Shown: positions 5,322-5,365 of the stretch, piece after piece
Position numbering within the stretch: the first letter of the stretch is position 1
Layout: each line of letters begins with the position of its first letter
Program-made: the position numbers and the translations under genes
Notes under the pieces: model-generated
The model's input: the letters and a program-made list of their open reading frames with translations, nothing else
Databases searched by the model: none
Told to the model about the DNA's origin: nothing
Assembly: GCA_958421035.1 (NCBI GenBank)
Contig: CATZKS010000122.1
Span: 1-5,365, forward strand
DNA: 5,365 bases
Origin: an uncultured Collinsella sp.
Lineage (GTDB): Bacteria; Actinomycetota; Coriobacteriia; Coriobacteriales; Coriobacteriaceae
Reading direction: 5' to 3'

Positions 5322-5365
5322 GGGCGTTTAGCTCAGGGGGAGAGCGCTTCCCTGACACGGAAGAG
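5322..5365 (+). tRNA. tRNA-Val (anticodon GAC), 3' part beyond window
   Basis: The 5' half of a tRNA is visible: acceptor strand GGGCGTT (5322-5328), TA at positions 8-9, D arm GCTC (5331-5334)/GAGC (5342-5345) with loop AGGGGGA, and anticodon stem CTTCC (5347-5351)/GGAAG (5359-5363). The 7-base loop CTGACAC has T before and A after the anticodon GAC (5354-5356), which reads the valine codon GTC (GUC). The window ends at the start of the variable loop, so the T arm and the matching acceptor strand are not seen. It is transcribed divergently from the transporter. Confidence 0.95.

Overview
The window looks like an actinobacterial chromosome segment, most likely from the Coriobacteriia (a Collinsella-like gut genus). 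This is an inference from the GC-rich coding sequence with C- or G-ending codons, the actinobacterial-type DUF4012 membrane protein, and the general look of the GlmM and EamA proteins. No marker in the window proves the genus.

Layout, left to right. Positions 1-194 are mostly non-coding and rich in inverted repeats. A 99-base nested palindrome (56-154) contains a hairpin that can serve as a minus-strand terminator. A separate perfect 12-bp hairpin (168-195) touches the glmM stop codon. A further minus-strand gene may begin at about position 47 and run off the left edge. Positions 195-1526 (minus) encode GlmM, phosphoglucosamine mutase. Positions 1539-3860 (minus) encode a 773-residue single-pass membrane protein with a DUF4012 extracellular region. 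Positions 3861-4009 are an intergenic region with a candidate minus-strand promoter and an overlapping dyad. Positions 4010-5032 (minus) encode a 10-helix EamA-type (drug/metabolite superfamily) transporter. Positions 5033-5321 separate it from a plus-strand tRNA-Val(GAC) gene that starts at 5322 and is cut by the right edge. That tRNA gene has a near-consensus promoter with an A/T-rich UP-like element.

The DUF4012 gene and glmM are 12 bp apart on the same strand, and the glmM ribosome-binding site overlaps the DUF4012 stop codon, so they very probably form one operon. GlmM makes glucosamine-1-phosphate for UDP-GlcNAc, the precursor of peptidoglycan and other envelope glycans. The DUF4012 protein has a long disordered cytoplasmic tail, one membrane anchor and a large outside domain, and is of unknown function. 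The pairing suggests a cell-envelope role for it, but this is inference. The EamA transporter and the tRNA look like separate transcription units.

Most of the window is ordinary. The best candidates for something undescribed are the nested palindrome at 56-154, the dyad over the DUF4012 promoter, and the conserved-looking DUF4012-glmM pairing.
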